Of a stretch of DNA of 64,000 nt, positions 33,109 to 42,301 are shown in pieces. This DNA comes from Marinobacterium aestuarii. GTDB lineage: Bacteria > Pseudomonadota > Gammaproteobacteria > Pseudomonadales > Balneatricaceae. Each line of letters opens with the position of its first letter. Positions within the stretch are counted from its first letter, which is position 1. Below the pieces are notes generated by a model that did not search any database, was not told the DNA's origin, and saw nothing but the letters and a program-made list of their open reading frames with translations. The stretch is from NCBI RefSeq assembly GCF_001651805.1, contig NZ_CP015839.1:1612001-1676000 (forward strand). The letters run 5' to 3'. Position numbers and translations under genes: made by a program.

Positions 33109-34271
33109 GCCGGTGGACCTTTTAGCAGCCTGAGCAGGTCGGCGGCGGCGTCGCGGGCGCCATCGAGGCGCAGCTCGGGCGAGGCGGCGTCCTGTGGTCC
33201 TGCCTTTAGCGCCCGCTGCGCAGCCAGACTGAGGCTCTGGGCGCACAGCTCGGCTTCATCGGCGATGCTGACGTGCCCGGCGTCTGCCAGCTGGCGGGCG
33301 CGGCTAATCTGTTCGGTTTCGCCGCTGCCGATATAGGGCACGACCACCGCCGGTACCTGGCTGACCAGCAGGTCCATCACAGTGTTATAGCCGGCCTGGG
33401 AGATGGATAGCTCAGCGCCTGCCAGGCGGCTGATAAAGTCGCTGCAAAAGCGCACCAGCTGCAGTTCGGGCGAATGCAGTGACTGTTGCAGTTGATCGAA
33501 ATCCGTCTGCGGCAGGTTGGGGCCTGCGATCAGGGTCCAGGGGCGACCCGGCAGCAGCCCTGCACGGTGAGCCGCGATGGCCGCCTGCAGCAGGCGCAGC
33601 CCAACGGCACCGCCACCGGCCGAGACGACAACGCCGCAGCGTGGTCGGGGCGCAGGCACCGCGGGGGCTATATATCCGGTGTAATACAGGCGCTGGTCAA
33701 GCTTGGGTGTCAGGCCATAGCTGGCATCCAGCGGCGCGAAGTGCGGATCGCCATGGGCCCAGATGCGGCTGTAGTGTTGGTTGATCAGTTGCAGGGTTTC
33801 GTCTTCCCGCTGCGGGCTGCGCTGCTGCACTATGTCGCGCAGGGAACACACAAGGTGCGGACGCGGGCTCTGCTGCTGTGCCCAGTCGAGCAGGGGGCGC
33901 AGCTCAAAACGCATCTGGCGACGGCCAAAGGGAAACAGCTCGGTAATGATGACCTCGGGCCGGATCTGCGCCGCCAGCGCCAGTAGCTGGTCGCGGCGGG
34001 CATTGCGGGTGGCATCGCTGAGCGACTTGCCGGTGGCGTCTACCAGGGTGGAGAAGTCGGCATTCTCGACCCGGATGGCGCTAAGGTAATGGCAGTGAGC
34101 GCCGCCAAAACCGATCGAGGGCACCGGCTCTCCGCCCAGAACCATGTGCACATCAAGGCCGGCTTCAACCAGCGCCTCGCACAGCAGGGCGGCGCGGCGC
34201 AGGTGCCCCACACCCAGCAGGTGCTGCACGTAAAACAGTACTCGTGCGGGGGCAGTGCCTGATGGGTTCAT
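33105..34271 (-). CDS. COG4671-type predicted glycosyltransferase (first paralogue)
   Basis: 388 residues, MurG-like GT-B fold. It begins ARVLFYVQHLLGVGHLRRAA, with the GxGHxxR-type loop of this family, and the donor side contains VVSAGGGAVG and a late SQAGYNTVMDLL. It is a tandem paralogue of the next gene upstream, with which it overlaps by 4 nt (ATGA), and the deacetylase gene overlaps its other end by 4 nt. COG4671 proteins have no defined biochemical role known to me. Confidence 0.84.
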   Translation of the reverse strand: MNPSGTAPARVLFYVQHLLGVGHLRRAALLCEALVEAGLDVHMVLGGEPVPSIGFGGAHCHYLSAIRVENADFSTLVDATGKSLSDATRNARRDQLLALAAQIRPEVIITELFPFGRRQMRFELRPLLDWAQQQSPRPHLVCSLRDIVQQRSPQREDETLQLINQHYSRIWAHGDPHFAPLDASYGLTPKLDQRLYYTGYIAPAVPAPRPRCGVVVSAGGGAVGLRLLQAAIAAHRAGLLPGRPWTLIAGPNLPQTDFDQLQQSLHSPELQLVRFCSDFISRLAGAELSISQAGYNTVMDLLVSQVPAVVVPYIGSGETEQISRARQLADAGHVSIADEAELCAQSLSLAAQRALKAGPQDAASPELRLDGARDAAADLLRLLKGPPA

Positions 34272-35446
34272 TGCGGCGCCTGGTTGAACAGCTCACCGAT
34301 GCGCTCAGTAACACTGTCAAGACCGCCAAGCCACTCGGCCTTGTCGGCGACACCCGGGGGTGATTGCAGCGGCAATTGTTGCAGGGCATCGACCATTTCG
34401 GCGGTGGAGCGTTCGCCGTCGGCATCCACCAGGCTGATCAGGTTCAGCGCGGCGGCATTTTGTGCCCGTATCAGCTGCTCCTTGCGCGGGAAGCTGCGGG
34501 GCAGGATCAGCGCCGGGCGATCAAGCGACAGGATCTCGCAGAAGGTGTTGTAGCCGCCCATGGCAACCACGGCGCTGGCGTTGGCCATAAGGCGTTCAAG
34601 CTGCGCATCGAAGGTGATCATGTCCACATTGGGCAGTACTTCTGCGCGGTTCAAAAACTGCTGGCGTTCGGCCTGGGGCATAAAGGGGCCCAGTACAAAG
34701 AGCGCGCGCCAGGGCAGTGGGGCGCCGGATTCGTAAGCGCGCAGCACCCAGTCGGTCATCTCGATGCCATCGCCGCCGCCGCCGGGTGTCACCAGAATGT
34801 AGGGCTGCTCCGGGGAGGTGGAATCGACAGTATTGGCGACCTCGGGAATTTCGCGGCGCAGGTAGCCGGTATAGCGCATCTTGTCCATGGTATCGGCATG
34901 GATCGGCAGACTGCTCAGGGGGTTGCCCATGGCGCGGGGGCCATAGACCCAGAGCTCGTCGTACAGGCGTTCCAGTTCGCCGAAAATACCCTTCTTGTGC
35001 CACTCGGCGGTCAGCAGGTCCGGCGCATCCATGACATCGCGCAGGCCCAGTATGGTCTGGGTTGGCGTGTCCTTGAGCATTTCAAGCGTCGAGTGCACTT
35101 CGCCCTTGAGACCCAGCGGCTCCTTGTCGACCAGGAAAATATCCGGCGCAAACGCCTTGGTGGTGTTCAGGATAATGCTTTCACGCAGTGCCAGGGTGTC
35201 GGCCAGGTCGATGTGCAGCGCAAGCGAGGTGTAGTCGCCATTGTGCAGCTTGATGACGCCTGGGATACGTACGAAGTCGACCCGGGCCTTGAAGTCGAAG
35301 CGGCCGATGATGGGCGACCCGGTCATGATCAGCACCGAAAGCCCCTTGTAGGCATCCACCATGGCATGGGCCAGCGCGCGGCAGCGGCGCAGGTGGCCGA
35401 GACCGAAGGAATCATGGCTGTAGATCAGCAAGCGACGGTTTTTCAA
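34268..35446 (-). CDS. COG4671-type predicted glycosyltransferase (second paralogue, first gene of the cluster)
   Basis: 392 residues. N-terminus LLIYSHDSFGLGHLRRCRAL, then TPGGGGDGIEM and AMGGYNTFCEILS, the same architecture as the preceding protein, so the pair arose by duplication. It is the promoter-proximal gene of a six-gene operon, deduced from overlapping starts and stops. No membrane segment. It lies 97 nt after the mechanosensitive channel gene on the same strand, so read-through from that gene is possible. Confidence 0.84.
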   Translation of the reverse strand: MKNRRLLIYSHDSFGLGHLRRCRALAHAMVDAYKGLSVLIMTGSPIIGRFDFKARVDFVRIPGVIKLHNGDYTSLALHIDLADTLALRESIILNTTKAFAPDIFLVDKEPLGLKGEVHSTLEMLKDTPTQTILGLRDVMDAPDLLTAEWHKKGIFGELERLYDELWVYGPRAMGNPLSSLPIHADTMDKMRYTGYLRREIPEVANTVDSTSPEQPYILVTPGGGGDGIEMTDWVLRAYESGAPLPWRALFVLGPFMPQAERQQFLNRAEVLPNVDMITFDAQLERLMANASAVVAMGGYNTFCEILSLDRPALILPRSFPRKEQLIRAQNAAALNLISLVDADGERSTAEMVDALQQLPLQSPPGVADKAEWLGGLDSVTERIGELFNQAPQ

Positions 35447-35542
35447 ACTATTGCCTTATGCAGCTGCGTCCATTTCTGGCGGCCATAGTAATGCACCGGC
35501 TCGGGGCTTGTATAGCCATGGCCGGTGCGGTGCGGGTGTGGT

Positions 35543-37813
35543 TCAGGCCGAACCATCTTCGTCATACAGGTTTTTGCCGTGGTCATCGTCGATACGGTTG
35601 CTCTTGAGCAGGTCTGGATGCAGTGCCAGTGCTGCAGCTGCGCCCGCCAGACCAAGGCCGGTCGCACCCGCAGGATCCGTGGTATTGGTCGCAGCAGCGC
35701 TGTCGGGCAGCAGGACATGCACCGAACGGTGGGCAAAGCGAATGCCGTTGGCTTCCAGTGCATCCTTCACCTGGCGGTAAGCTTCACGGCGGATCACCCA
35801 TTGCTCGCCGGGTTTGCAGGTGAATTTCATGCGAAAGATTAGGGCTGATTCCTCGACTCGCATCACCCCCTGGGACTTGAGCGGTAGCAGTATATGGGGG
35901 CCCATTTCCGGATCATCGAGCATTGCGATGCCTATTTTCTTGATGATCTTGCGCACCTGCTCGATGTCGGTGTCATAGGGCAGGCGGAACTCGAGCTTCA
36001 TGGTGACCCAGTCCCGTGACAGGTTCTTTACGGTGGCAATTTCGCTGTAGGGGATGGTCTGCACGGCGCCCAGGTGATGACGCAGGCGCATGGAGCGCAG
36101 CGAGATCTGCTCCACGGTGCCGCGAAGGCCAGCGGCCTCAATGTACTCGCCGCGGCGAAAGGCATCATCCAGCAGGAAAAAGATGCCGGACAGTATGTCC
36201 TGCACCAGCTTCTGGGCACCAAAGCCAATGGCGATGCCCACGACACCGGCGCCGGCCAGTAAGGGGCCTATCTCGATGCCAGTCACGCTCAGCGCCATTA
36301 AGGCGACCACGATCACCAGTATGACGGAGGTAAAGCTGCGTACCAGTGGCAGCAGGGTCTCGGCTCTGGAGGCGCCTGCGGCACCGCCTTCGCCTTCAAG
36401 GCTGGCAATGGCGTCTTCGCTCTGGGGTTCAGGCAGGCGCCGTTCGATGGCGGACTGGATCACCTGCCAGCAGGTATAGGCCAGCAGCAGGATGACCATG
36501 ATGTCGATGGCGACGCCCAGGCTGCGCTGCACCAGGGTTTCCTCCAGCATCGACATGGACGAAAAGCCGAAAGTCTCGCTGAGAAAGAACAGTGTCATGC
36601 CGAGCAGAATCAGGCGGCTGCCGTTCTGGATGATGCGGATGAAACTGCGTGAGCGCTGCTCGAAGGTATGGCTTTGCAGCCATGAGAACTGGCACATGCG
36701 CTGCAACAGGGCGTGCAGCAGTCGGTCGATGAGGATAAAGCCCAGTGTCAGCCACCAGACCGGGTCTACGCTGCGGGCGGTTTCGTAATTGCCAATAAAG
36801 ACATGGTAGCTCCAGATGCCCCAGAGCAGCATCAGCCAGAGGGTGGCCAGCATCGGCCAGTTCTGGCGCAGTGTCTGGCGCATGGATGAGCTCTGGTCGG
36901 CTTCAGGATCGGCGAACAGGCGGGTAATGGTGTGGCGGTGATGCCAGACGAAGGTAATGGCGATCAGGTTCAGCAGCAGGCCGCCGAGCGGGACTGTAAT
37001 GGCCGACAGTATGGTTTCAATGCCGTGGTGGTACACCAGTGACAGGCCGCGGGTAACAATGACATAGACGATGGCGAAGCCGATAACCCAGTGGTGGATG
37101 TTCTGGGCATTCTCGCAGTCCATGCGAAACGGGCGTATGCCGCGGGCATGGGGGGCGAACAGTGAGCGCGACAGGATGCTCACCAAGCGGATGATACTCA
37201 CGGCCACCAGCAGCGCCATCAGGGTCGGGCGCAGGCCGGTGCCTGGGTCATAGGCCAGCACGGGGAGGGCGAGGGCACCCAGTACAAAGGCGCCAAGGCG
37301 CACCAGGTTGAGTGCCGCCTGCAGGAACAGATAACCCACACTGGTGGACAGGCTCTGACACTGCTGACAGGAAATATCGGACGACATGCGTCTGAGTTTC
37401 CAGCCCAGCAGGCCTTCAACCGTCAGGCCCGACAGCAGCATCAGCGCAAAGGCGATCATCAGATCGCTGAAACCGTCCCAGCCGCGCTGATCGGTAAGTG
37501 AATCCCAGAAATGCTGTTGCTGTTGCGGCCAGCGCTCGAAGCTCTGTTGCAGCAGCAGGAGCCTGCCTTCGAAATCATTGGTCGGCGCCGGCATGCTTTG
37601 CAGGGCGTCGTAGGGGTTGGGCTTGCGGGCAATGCTTTGCTGTTCGAGCTGGTCGAGCAGCATCTGGCGCACTTCGCCGTCGCTCATCTGGGCGACCTTG
37701 CCGGTGCTGGACTGCCGCGCCTGGTCTGCAGTGACGGCCGCCGCCAGTCCCAGCTGGCTGAACATCAGCAGCAGGGACGACAGTAACAGGTTGCGCCAGA
37801 AAAATCGGGTCAT
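35543..37813 (-). CDS. MscS-family mechanosensitive ion channel, large multi-helix type (YbiO-like)
   Basis: 756 residues: signal peptide, a periplasmic segment with a charged linker (about 25-120), roughly eleven membrane helices, and the MscS pore/beta domain. The pore region reads LLAGAGVVGIAIGFGAQKLV, and the domain continues GIFFLLDDAFRRGEYI and ETVEQISLR-like GTVEQISLRSMRLRHH. Opens under membrane tension to release solutes on hypo-osmotic shock. The ATG at 37813 (MTRFFWRN) has GGAAG close upstream; an in-frame ATG at 37858 exists. The layout resembles E. coli YbiO more than the small MscS. Confidence 0.9.
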   Translation of the reverse strand: MTRFFWRNLLLSSLLLMFSQLGLAAAVTADQARQSSTGKVAQMSDGEVRQMLLDQLEQQSIARKPNPYDALQSMPAPTNDFEGRLLLLQQSFERWPQQQQHFWDSLTDQRGWDGFSDLMIAFALMLLSGLTVEGLLGWKLRRMSSDISCQQCQSLSTSVGYLFLQAALNLVRLGAFVLGALALPVLAYDPGTGLRPTLMALLVAVSIIRLVSILSRSLFAPHARGIRPFRMDCENAQNIHHWVIGFAIVYVIVTRGLSLVYHHGIETILSAITVPLGGLLLNLIAITFVWHHRHTITRLFADPEADQSSSMRQTLRQNWPMLATLWLMLLWGIWSYHVFIGNYETARSVDPVWWLTLGFILIDRLLHALLQRMCQFSWLQSHTFEQRSRSFIRIIQNGSRLILLGMTLFFLSETFGFSSMSMLEETLVQRSLGVAIDIMVILLLAYTCWQVIQSAIERRLPEPQSEDAIASLEGEGGAAGASRAETLLPLVRSFTSVILVIVVALMALSVTGIEIGPLLAGAGVVGIAIGFGAQKLVQDILSGIFFLLDDAFRRGEYIEAAGLRGTVEQISLRSMRLRHHLGAVQTIPYSEIATVKNLSRDWVTMKLEFRLPYDTDIEQVRKIIKKIGIAMLDDPEMGPHILLPLKSQGVMRVEESALIFRMKFTCKPGEQWVIRREAYRQVKDALEANGIRFAHRSVHVLLPDSAAATNTTDPAGATGLGLAGAAAALALHPDLLKSNRIDDDHGKNLYDEDGSA

Positions 37814-37928
37814 GGTGGCTTCCAGTCTTATTATTCTGATGAATCGGCACGTGCGCATTGTTCATGCGCGTCTTCCAGCATGCCAGAGAATGACGCCCGG
37901 GTCAGTCTCCGGCATTCAGGCTGCAGTC

Positions 37929-39143
37929 TTATTGCCGGTACAGGCGCAGAAAGTCGGCCAGACGCTGGATGGCATCTTCGAGTTCATCCTGGCGCGGCAG
38001 GAAGACGACGCGAAAGTGCTGTGTATCCATCATGTTGAAGCCGCTGCCTTGCACCACCAGCACTTTTTGCTGCTGCAGCAGGTCAAGTACCATTTTTTCG
38101 TCGTTGTGGATCGGGTACATCTGCGGATCCAGTTTCGGGAACAGGTACATGGCGGCCTTGGGGCGGACGCAGGAAACCCCCGGGATTTCGTTGATCAGGC
38201 GCCAGGCGCTGTCCATCTGGTCGTACAGGCGCCCGCCGGGTACGGTCAGCTCGTTGATGCTCTGGTAGCCGCCCAGTGCCGTCTGGATGGCGTGCTGTGC
38301 CGGGACATTGGCGCACAGGCGCATGCTGGCGAGCATGTCGAGCCCCTCGATGTAATCGCGGGCGTTGTGCTTGGGACCGCTGACGATTACCCAGCCGGAG
38401 CGAAAGCCGGCGGCGCGGTAGGTCTTGGACAGGCCGTTAAAGGTAAGGCACAAGACATCATCCGCCAGGGAGGCGAGGGAGGTGTGCTCGTGGCCGTCGT
38501 ACAGAATCTTGTCGTAGATTTCGTCGGCAAACAGGATCAGGTCGTGCTCGCGGGCCAGATCAATAATCTGCTGCAACAGCTCCAGCGGGTAGAGGGCGCC
38601 GGTGGGGTTGTTGGGGTTGATTACCACTATGCCCTTGGTGCGCTCGGTAATCTTGCTGCGCATGTCCTCGATATCCGGGAACCAGTCGGCCTGTTCGTCA
38701 CAGACATAATGGATCGGATTGCCGCCGGCCAGGCTCACGGCCGCAGTCCAGAGCGGGTAGTCGGGCGAGGGGATCAGCATTTCATCGGTATCGTTAAGCA
38801 GGCCCTGCATGGCCATGACGATCAGTTCGGATACGCCGTTGCCGATGTAGATGTCTTCGATGGTGACGTTGCGAATGCCCTTGCGCTGGGATTCCTGCAT
38901 AATGGCCTTGCGCGCCGAAAACAGTCCCTTGGAGTCGCAGTAACCCTGGGCTGATGGCAGGTTGTGGATGACGTCCTGCACGATTTCTTCCGGGGCTTCA
39001 AAGCCCCAGGGCGCCGGGTTGCCGATATTCAGCTTGAGAATGCGATGGCCTTCTTCTTCAAGCCGCTTGGCTTCCTGCAGAACAGGGCCGCGGATGTCGT
39101 AGCAGACGTTGATCAGCTTGTTCGATTTTCTGATTACTGGCAT
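37929..39143 (-). CDS. alaA: Alanine transaminase AlaA-type aminotransferase
   Basis: PLP-dependent class I aminotransferase making alanine from pyruvate and glutamate. 404 residues, against 405 for E. coli AlaA (YfbQ). Conserved IRGPVLQEAKRLEEEGH at the start, NPNNPTGALYP in the middle, and the PLP lysine in FNGLSKTYRAAGFRSGW. The ATG at 39143 (MPVIRKSNKL) follows CAGGG; an ATG 21 nt upstream (39164) is possible. Transcribed alone. The upstream region shared with the divergent glycosylase gene holds an inverted repeat. Confidence 0.95.
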   Translation of the reverse strand: MPVIRKSNKLINVCYDIRGPVLQEAKRLEEEGHRILKLNIGNPAPWGFEAPEEIVQDVIHNLPSAQGYCDSKGLFSARKAIMQESQRKGIRNVTIEDIYIGNGVSELIVMAMQGLLNDTDEMLIPSPDYPLWTAAVSLAGGNPIHYVCDEQADWFPDIEDMRSKITERTKGIVVINPNNPTGALYPLELLQQIIDLAREHDLILFADEIYDKILYDGHEHTSLASLADDVLCLTFNGLSKTYRAAGFRSGWVIVSGPKHNARDYIEGLDMLASMRLCANVPAQHAIQTALGGYQSINELTVPGGRLYDQMDSAWRLINEIPGVSCVRPKAAMYLFPKLDPQMYPIHNDEKMVLDLLQQQKVLVVQGSGFNMMDTQHFRVVFLPRQDELEDAIQRLADFLRLYRQ

Positions 39144-39184
39144 GGTTGCAACCCTGAACTCCATTGCAGTTGCGATTGGTTTTA

Positions 39185-39236
39185 GCAGGCTGTCGGGCTT
39201 TTCCGCCGTAGATCAGTGTTAAGTCCGACAGGCTGC
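39185..39236. repeat. Imperfect inverted repeat between alaA and the TagI-like gene
   Basis: GCAG-G-CTGTCGG (39185-39196) pairs with CCGACAG-G-CTGC (39225-39236) except for one G-G mismatch, with a 28-nt loop. Its sequence looks like the ends of short dispersed repeats seen in many gammaproteobacteria, but I cannot confirm other genomic copies from one window. Confidence 0.5.
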
Positions 39237-39407
39237 CAGGCACTGCGACTGGCTGGACAATATTTGGCGAAGTGCCTGTGTCCATTGGCGAAAAGGGATA
39301 AATCATACGTCCTTTTTCAGTGCAAAAGAATATGCGGCCACAGAATAGAGCCGTGCTGCACACGCAATGGTCACGGGCATGCAATATCAGGGATGCAAAG
39401 AGCGGCG

Positions 39408-40076
39408 ATGAAGTCATTTCAGTGGCTGTACCAACATGTGGTTGAGCATCGCGCAGGTGAAGACATCGAGGCCCTGCTGCCGCAGTCGCTTGATGCGGCG
39501 CAGCTGGCGGCGGTGGGTGATGACCGTTTGCTGTCTGATCTGTGTCGGCGGGTGTTCCGTGCCGGGCTCAGGCATGCGCTGGTGGATGCGCGCTGGCCGG
39601 CTTTTGAGGAGGCGTTTTGGGGATTTGATGCTCACAAGGTCGCGCTTATGTCGGATGAGCAGCTCGAACGCCTGATGCAGAACGACAAGCTGATCCGGCA
39701 CTGGGGCAAGCTCAAGTCGGTGCGGGCCAATGCCTTTATGGTGACGGAGATGGCGTCAAGGCACGGCAGCTTTGCGCGCTTTCTGGCGGACTGGCCGCAG
39801 GACAACATAGTTGGGCTCTGGCGGTTGCTCAAACAGCAGGGCTCGCAGCTGGGCGGCAATTCCGGGCCTTACTTCCTGCGCATGGTAGGCAAGGATACCT
39901 TTGTGCTGACCGACGATGTGGTTGCCGGCCTGATTGCACAGGGCGTGGTGGACAAGAGGCCGACGGCGCAGCGTGATCTGCGCCTGGTGCAGCAGGCCTT
40001 CAATCAGTGGCAGCTGGAATCCGGCCGGCCCCTGTGTCAGATCAGCCGGCTGCTGGCCATGACTGTCGGCTGGTAA
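39408..40076 (+). CDS. DNA-3-methyladenine glycosylase I family protein (TagI-like)
   Basis: 222 residues related to TagI, the helix-hairpin-helix glycosylase that removes 3-methyladenine. Characteristic segments: ARWPAFEEAFWGFDAHKVAL and LIRHWGKLKSVRANA, and NSGPYFLRMVGKDTFVLT in the second half. It is a member of the COG2818-related group rather than a canonical Tag: the Zn-binding Cys/His of Tag is not evident. The frame continues upstream without family likeness; the ATG at 39408 follows AGAGCGG. Converges with the yajG gene. Confidence 0.85.
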   Translation: MKSFQWLYQHVVEHRAGEDIEALLPQSLDAAQLAAVGDDRLLSDLCRRVFRAGLRHALVDARWPAFEEAFWGFDAHKVALMSDEQLERLMQNDKLIRHWGKLKSVRANAFMVTEMASRHGSFARFLADWPQDNIVGLWRLLKQQGSQLGGNSGPYFLRMVGKDTFVLTDDVVAGLIAQGVVDKRPTAQRDLRLVQQAFNQWQLESGRPLCQISRLLAMTVGW

Positions 40077-40078
40077 TT

Positions 40079-40107
40079 GCCGGGAGCAGGCGAGGGCGGG
40101 TCCCGGC
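40079..40107. terminator. Hairpin between the convergent TagI-like and yajG genes
   Basis: GCCGGGA (40079-40085) pairs with TCCCGGC (40101-40107). There is no clear U-tract on either side, so terminator function is a guess. Confidence 0.35.
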
Positions 40108-40116
40108 CTGTCGCGT

Positions 40117-40707
40117 TTAATACTGCTGGTTAATGAAGTGCAGCAGTTTGGGGTCGTTGAAGGCGCGGCTCAGAGTATCGCTGGCCAGCAGGTTGAACAG
40201 TTCCTGGTTCTTGCTTTCAGACGGTGTCAGGGGGGACTGATAGCGCTGCTCCGATTTGTACTCTCCACTGAACGAGCGGCCATTCATCTGGGTCACCAGT
40301 CGCAGCGTCATCTGCAGGCGCACCTGTTGCTGTGAGCCTTCCTGGCTGGCCTTGTAGGTCAGCTCGTCCAGCAGCAGTGTGATCTTGAGTTCGTTACGCT
40401 GCCCGGTGTTGCTCCCAAACTGGTATGCGCCCATTTGCCGCAAACCCTGTTGGGCGCTGCTCAGCAGGGTATAGCGCGCATCCCTTGCCAGTGTAATAAA
40501 CGCATTCTGCTCAAAGCGCGATACGCGGTGGCCAATGATCGGAGACGTGCGCAGATCCTTCGCATCCAGCTCGACCTGAATGCCGCTGGGCAGGCGTTGC
40601 TGGGTATCGATCTGAGGCTGAAGCTCGATCTGCTGCGGGCTCAGGCTGGTACAGCCGGTGACGAGGGTGATGAGCAGACTGAAAAACAGGTACGTGCAAC
40701 GGGACAT
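40117..40707 (-). CDS. yajG: YajG family lipoprotein
   Basis: Outer-membrane or periplasmic lipoprotein, 196 residues. Signal peptide with lipobox LVTGC (Cys19). The mature part has the YajG pattern SIQV-like PSGIQVELDAKDLRTSPIIGH and repeated amphipathic strands. Function unknown; in E. coli yajG lies with ampG. Here it is 3 nt downstream of syd on the same strand, so the two form an operon. Confidence 0.85.
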   Translation of the reverse strand: MSRCTYLFFSLLITLVTGCTSLSPQQIELQPQIDTQQRLPSGIQVELDAKDLRTSPIIGHRVSRFEQNAFITLARDARYTLLSSAQQGLRQMGAYQFGSNTGQRNELKITLLLDELTYKASQEGSQQQVRLQMTLRLVTQMNGRSFSGEYKSEQRYQSPLTPSESKNQELFNLLASDTLSRAFNDPKLLHFINQQY

Positions 40708-40710
40708 GAC

Positions 40711-41286
40711 TTACTCCTGATCCTGAAGGGTGTCGGGCTGCAGCGCGTCAAGAAACGCCGTCAGGCTGTCAGCAATTTTGCGCAGCGGCTTTTTGCCCGG
40801 TGCTTCGAGCCAGACGCTGCCGTCGTTGTTGTTAAGACTGATAAACATGTCATCAGGCTCAGTGGTGGCGAAGAACAGTGTCAGTGGCTGCTTCTGACGC
40901 GTTTTCATCAGGGCGTGTCCGAGCAGGTTGCTGCGCAGGCGCTCTCCATCTTCGGGGTTCCACAGTTGCAGCAGGGTTAGCCGGTCGGACTGATGCAGCG
41001 CGGGCAGCGGGTCGGACCAGTAGCGGCTGTAGAAGGTCACTATATCGGGGTGGATGGGTTGCTCCAGTGCCAGACCAATACGCTCGAACAGATCGCTGAT
41101 GTCGGCCTGGCGTACAGGGCGCCACTGGGTGGGTGTGCCTGCATCGGCTTCACTCTGATAGCAGTCTGAACGCCACTGGGTGTCAAAAGCGATAAGAGGC
41201 AGTCTGCCGGCCTGCTGCAACTGATGTTCAAGCACGCGATCAATAAAGCGGTCAAGTGCCTGGGCGGTGCTGGCGCTCTGGGTCAT
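40711..41286 (-). CDS. syd: SecY-interacting protein Syd
   Basis: Small soluble protein that binds SecY and is thought to check the integrity of the translocon. 191 residues, with recognisable family blocks: HPDIVTFYSRYW, LTLLQLWNPEDGERLRSNLL, GHALMKTRQKQPLTLFFAT and a C-terminal DSLTAFLDALQP. Length and order match E. coli Syd (181). ATG preceded by the tRNA promoter region on the other strand; transcribed leftward with yajG. Confidence 0.88.
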   Translation of the reverse strand: MTQSASTAQALDRFIDRVLEHQLQQAGRLPLIAFDTQWRSDCYQSEADAGTPTQWRPVRQADISDLFERIGLALEQPIHPDIVTFYSRYWSDPLPALHQSDRLTLLQLWNPEDGERLRSNLLGHALMKTRQKQPLTLFFATTEPDDMFISLNNNDGSVWLEAPGKKPLRKIADSLTAFLDALQPDTLQDQE

Positions 41287-41702
41287 TGCGTCACTCGGGT
41301 CTGGATGTGGAAAACAGCTTGCGCTGCTATGTCGATCAGCATGTCTGTTTGCGTGTCTGCATATGTGTCTTTAAACGCGGCTTACTCTATCTGCTTCGGA
41401 TTTGATTGTGCAATAGCGCGGTGGAATAGGGCAGTGGACGGCTCTGGCCGATGGTTAAATTGTGGTGAGGCGGTCGGTGGAAGCTTTGCTTTGCAGGCAC
41501 AGGTACGGGTTGCAGCCACGCGTAAGGACTTTTCTGTATGAAAAGTGCGCAGCTTTAGCATGACTTAAAAAAAATGCAGCTAAACGTTTGACAGCACACG
41601 CAAAATCATTAGAATTCGCACTCCGTTCTGAGGCAACAACATCTTCAGGGCGGTTGATCCAAGGGCAGGTTGATGTGTAATCTCCCTTGGTCAGAAGAAT
41701 GC
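41287..41702. other. Spacer between syd and the tRNA array
   Basis: No gene. Holds the leftward syd promoter and the rightward tRNA promoter (listed separately). The middle part (41460-41560) shows nothing I can interpret. Confidence 0.4.
41588..41615 (+). promoter_or_regulatory. Promoter of the tRNA-Asp/Val array
   Basis: TTGACA at 41588-41593, 16-bp spacer, TAGAAT at 41610-41615, a near-consensus sigma-70 promoter. The following TCGCACTCCG is GC-rich, as expected for stable RNA promoters under stringent control. The first tRNA begins about 80 nt downstream. Confidence 0.85.
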
Positions 41703-41779
41703 GGAGTGGTAGTTCAGTTGGTTAGAATACCTGCCTGTCACGCAGGGGGTCGCGGGTTCGAGTCCCGTCCATTCCGCCA
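41703..41779 (+). tRNA. tRNA-Asp (GTC), copy 1
   Basis: 77 nt cloverleaf with encoded CCA; anticodon GTC. Acceptor stem GGAGTGG with CCATTCC. A CACTTTTCGAAGTG hairpin follows directly, without the U-run seen at the end of the array. Confidence 0.97.
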
Positions 41780-41865
41780 CTTTTCGAAGTGGAAGCTTTA
41801 GAAAAATGTAAGCAGCAAGACTTCGTTTCAAAGTGCTGAAGCGTCGTATTAAAGGCCAGCGTTAT

Positions 41866-41941
41866 GGGCGAATAGCTCAGTTGGGAGAGCGTCTGCCTTA
41901 CAAGCAGAGGGTCGGGGGTTCGAACCCCTCTTCGCCCACCA
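41866..41941 (+). tRNA. tRNA-Val (TAC), copy 1
   Basis: 76 nt, anticodon TAC, acceptor GGGCGAA with TTCGCCC, CCA encoded. Four nucleotides separate it from the next tRNA-Asp. Confidence 0.97.
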
Positions 41942-41945
41942 TAAC

Positions 41946-42022
41946 GGAGTGGTAGTTCAGTTGGTTAGAATACCTGCCTGTCACGCAGGGGGTCGCGGGT
42001 TCGAGTCCCGTCCATTCCGCCA
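41946..42022 (+). tRNA. tRNA-Asp (GTC), copy 2
   Basis: Identical to copy 1; starts exactly 243 bp after it, which defines the tandem repeat unit. Confidence 0.97.
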
Positions 42023-42108
42023 CTTTTCGAAGTGGAAGCTTTAGAAAAATGTAAGCAGCAAGACTTCGTTTCAAAGTGCTGAAGCGTCGTATTAAGGGCC
42101 AGCGTTAT

Positions 42109-42184
42109 GGGCGAATAGCTCAGTTGGGAGAGCGTCTGCCTTACAAGCAGAGGGTCGGGGGTTCGAACCCCTCTTCGCCCACCA
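42109..42184 (+). tRNA. tRNA-Val (TAC), copy 2
   Basis: Identical to copy 1 of tRNA-Val, 243 bp downstream of it. The preceding spacer differs by one base (AAGGGCC instead of AAAGGCC). Confidence 0.97.
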
Positions 42185-42188
42185 TAAC

Positions 42189-42265
42189 GGAGTGGTAGTT
42201 CAGTTGGTTAGAATACCTGCCTGTCACGCAGGGGGTCGCGGGTTCGAGTCCCGTCCATTCCGCCA
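42189..42265 (+). tRNA. tRNA-Asp (GTC), copy 3
   Basis: Same sequence as copies 1 and 2. Unlike them it is followed by CTTGCTTTG and a degenerate tRNA-like stretch instead of the hairpin. Confidence 0.97.
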
Positions 42266-42301
42266 CTTGCTTTGTGCATGTGGATAGTTTGAAAGATAGT
42301 G

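Noticed and set aside
34364-35488. 374-codon plus-strand frame in the glycosyltransferase cluster
   Set aside because: Shadow of the COG4671 gene on the other strand.
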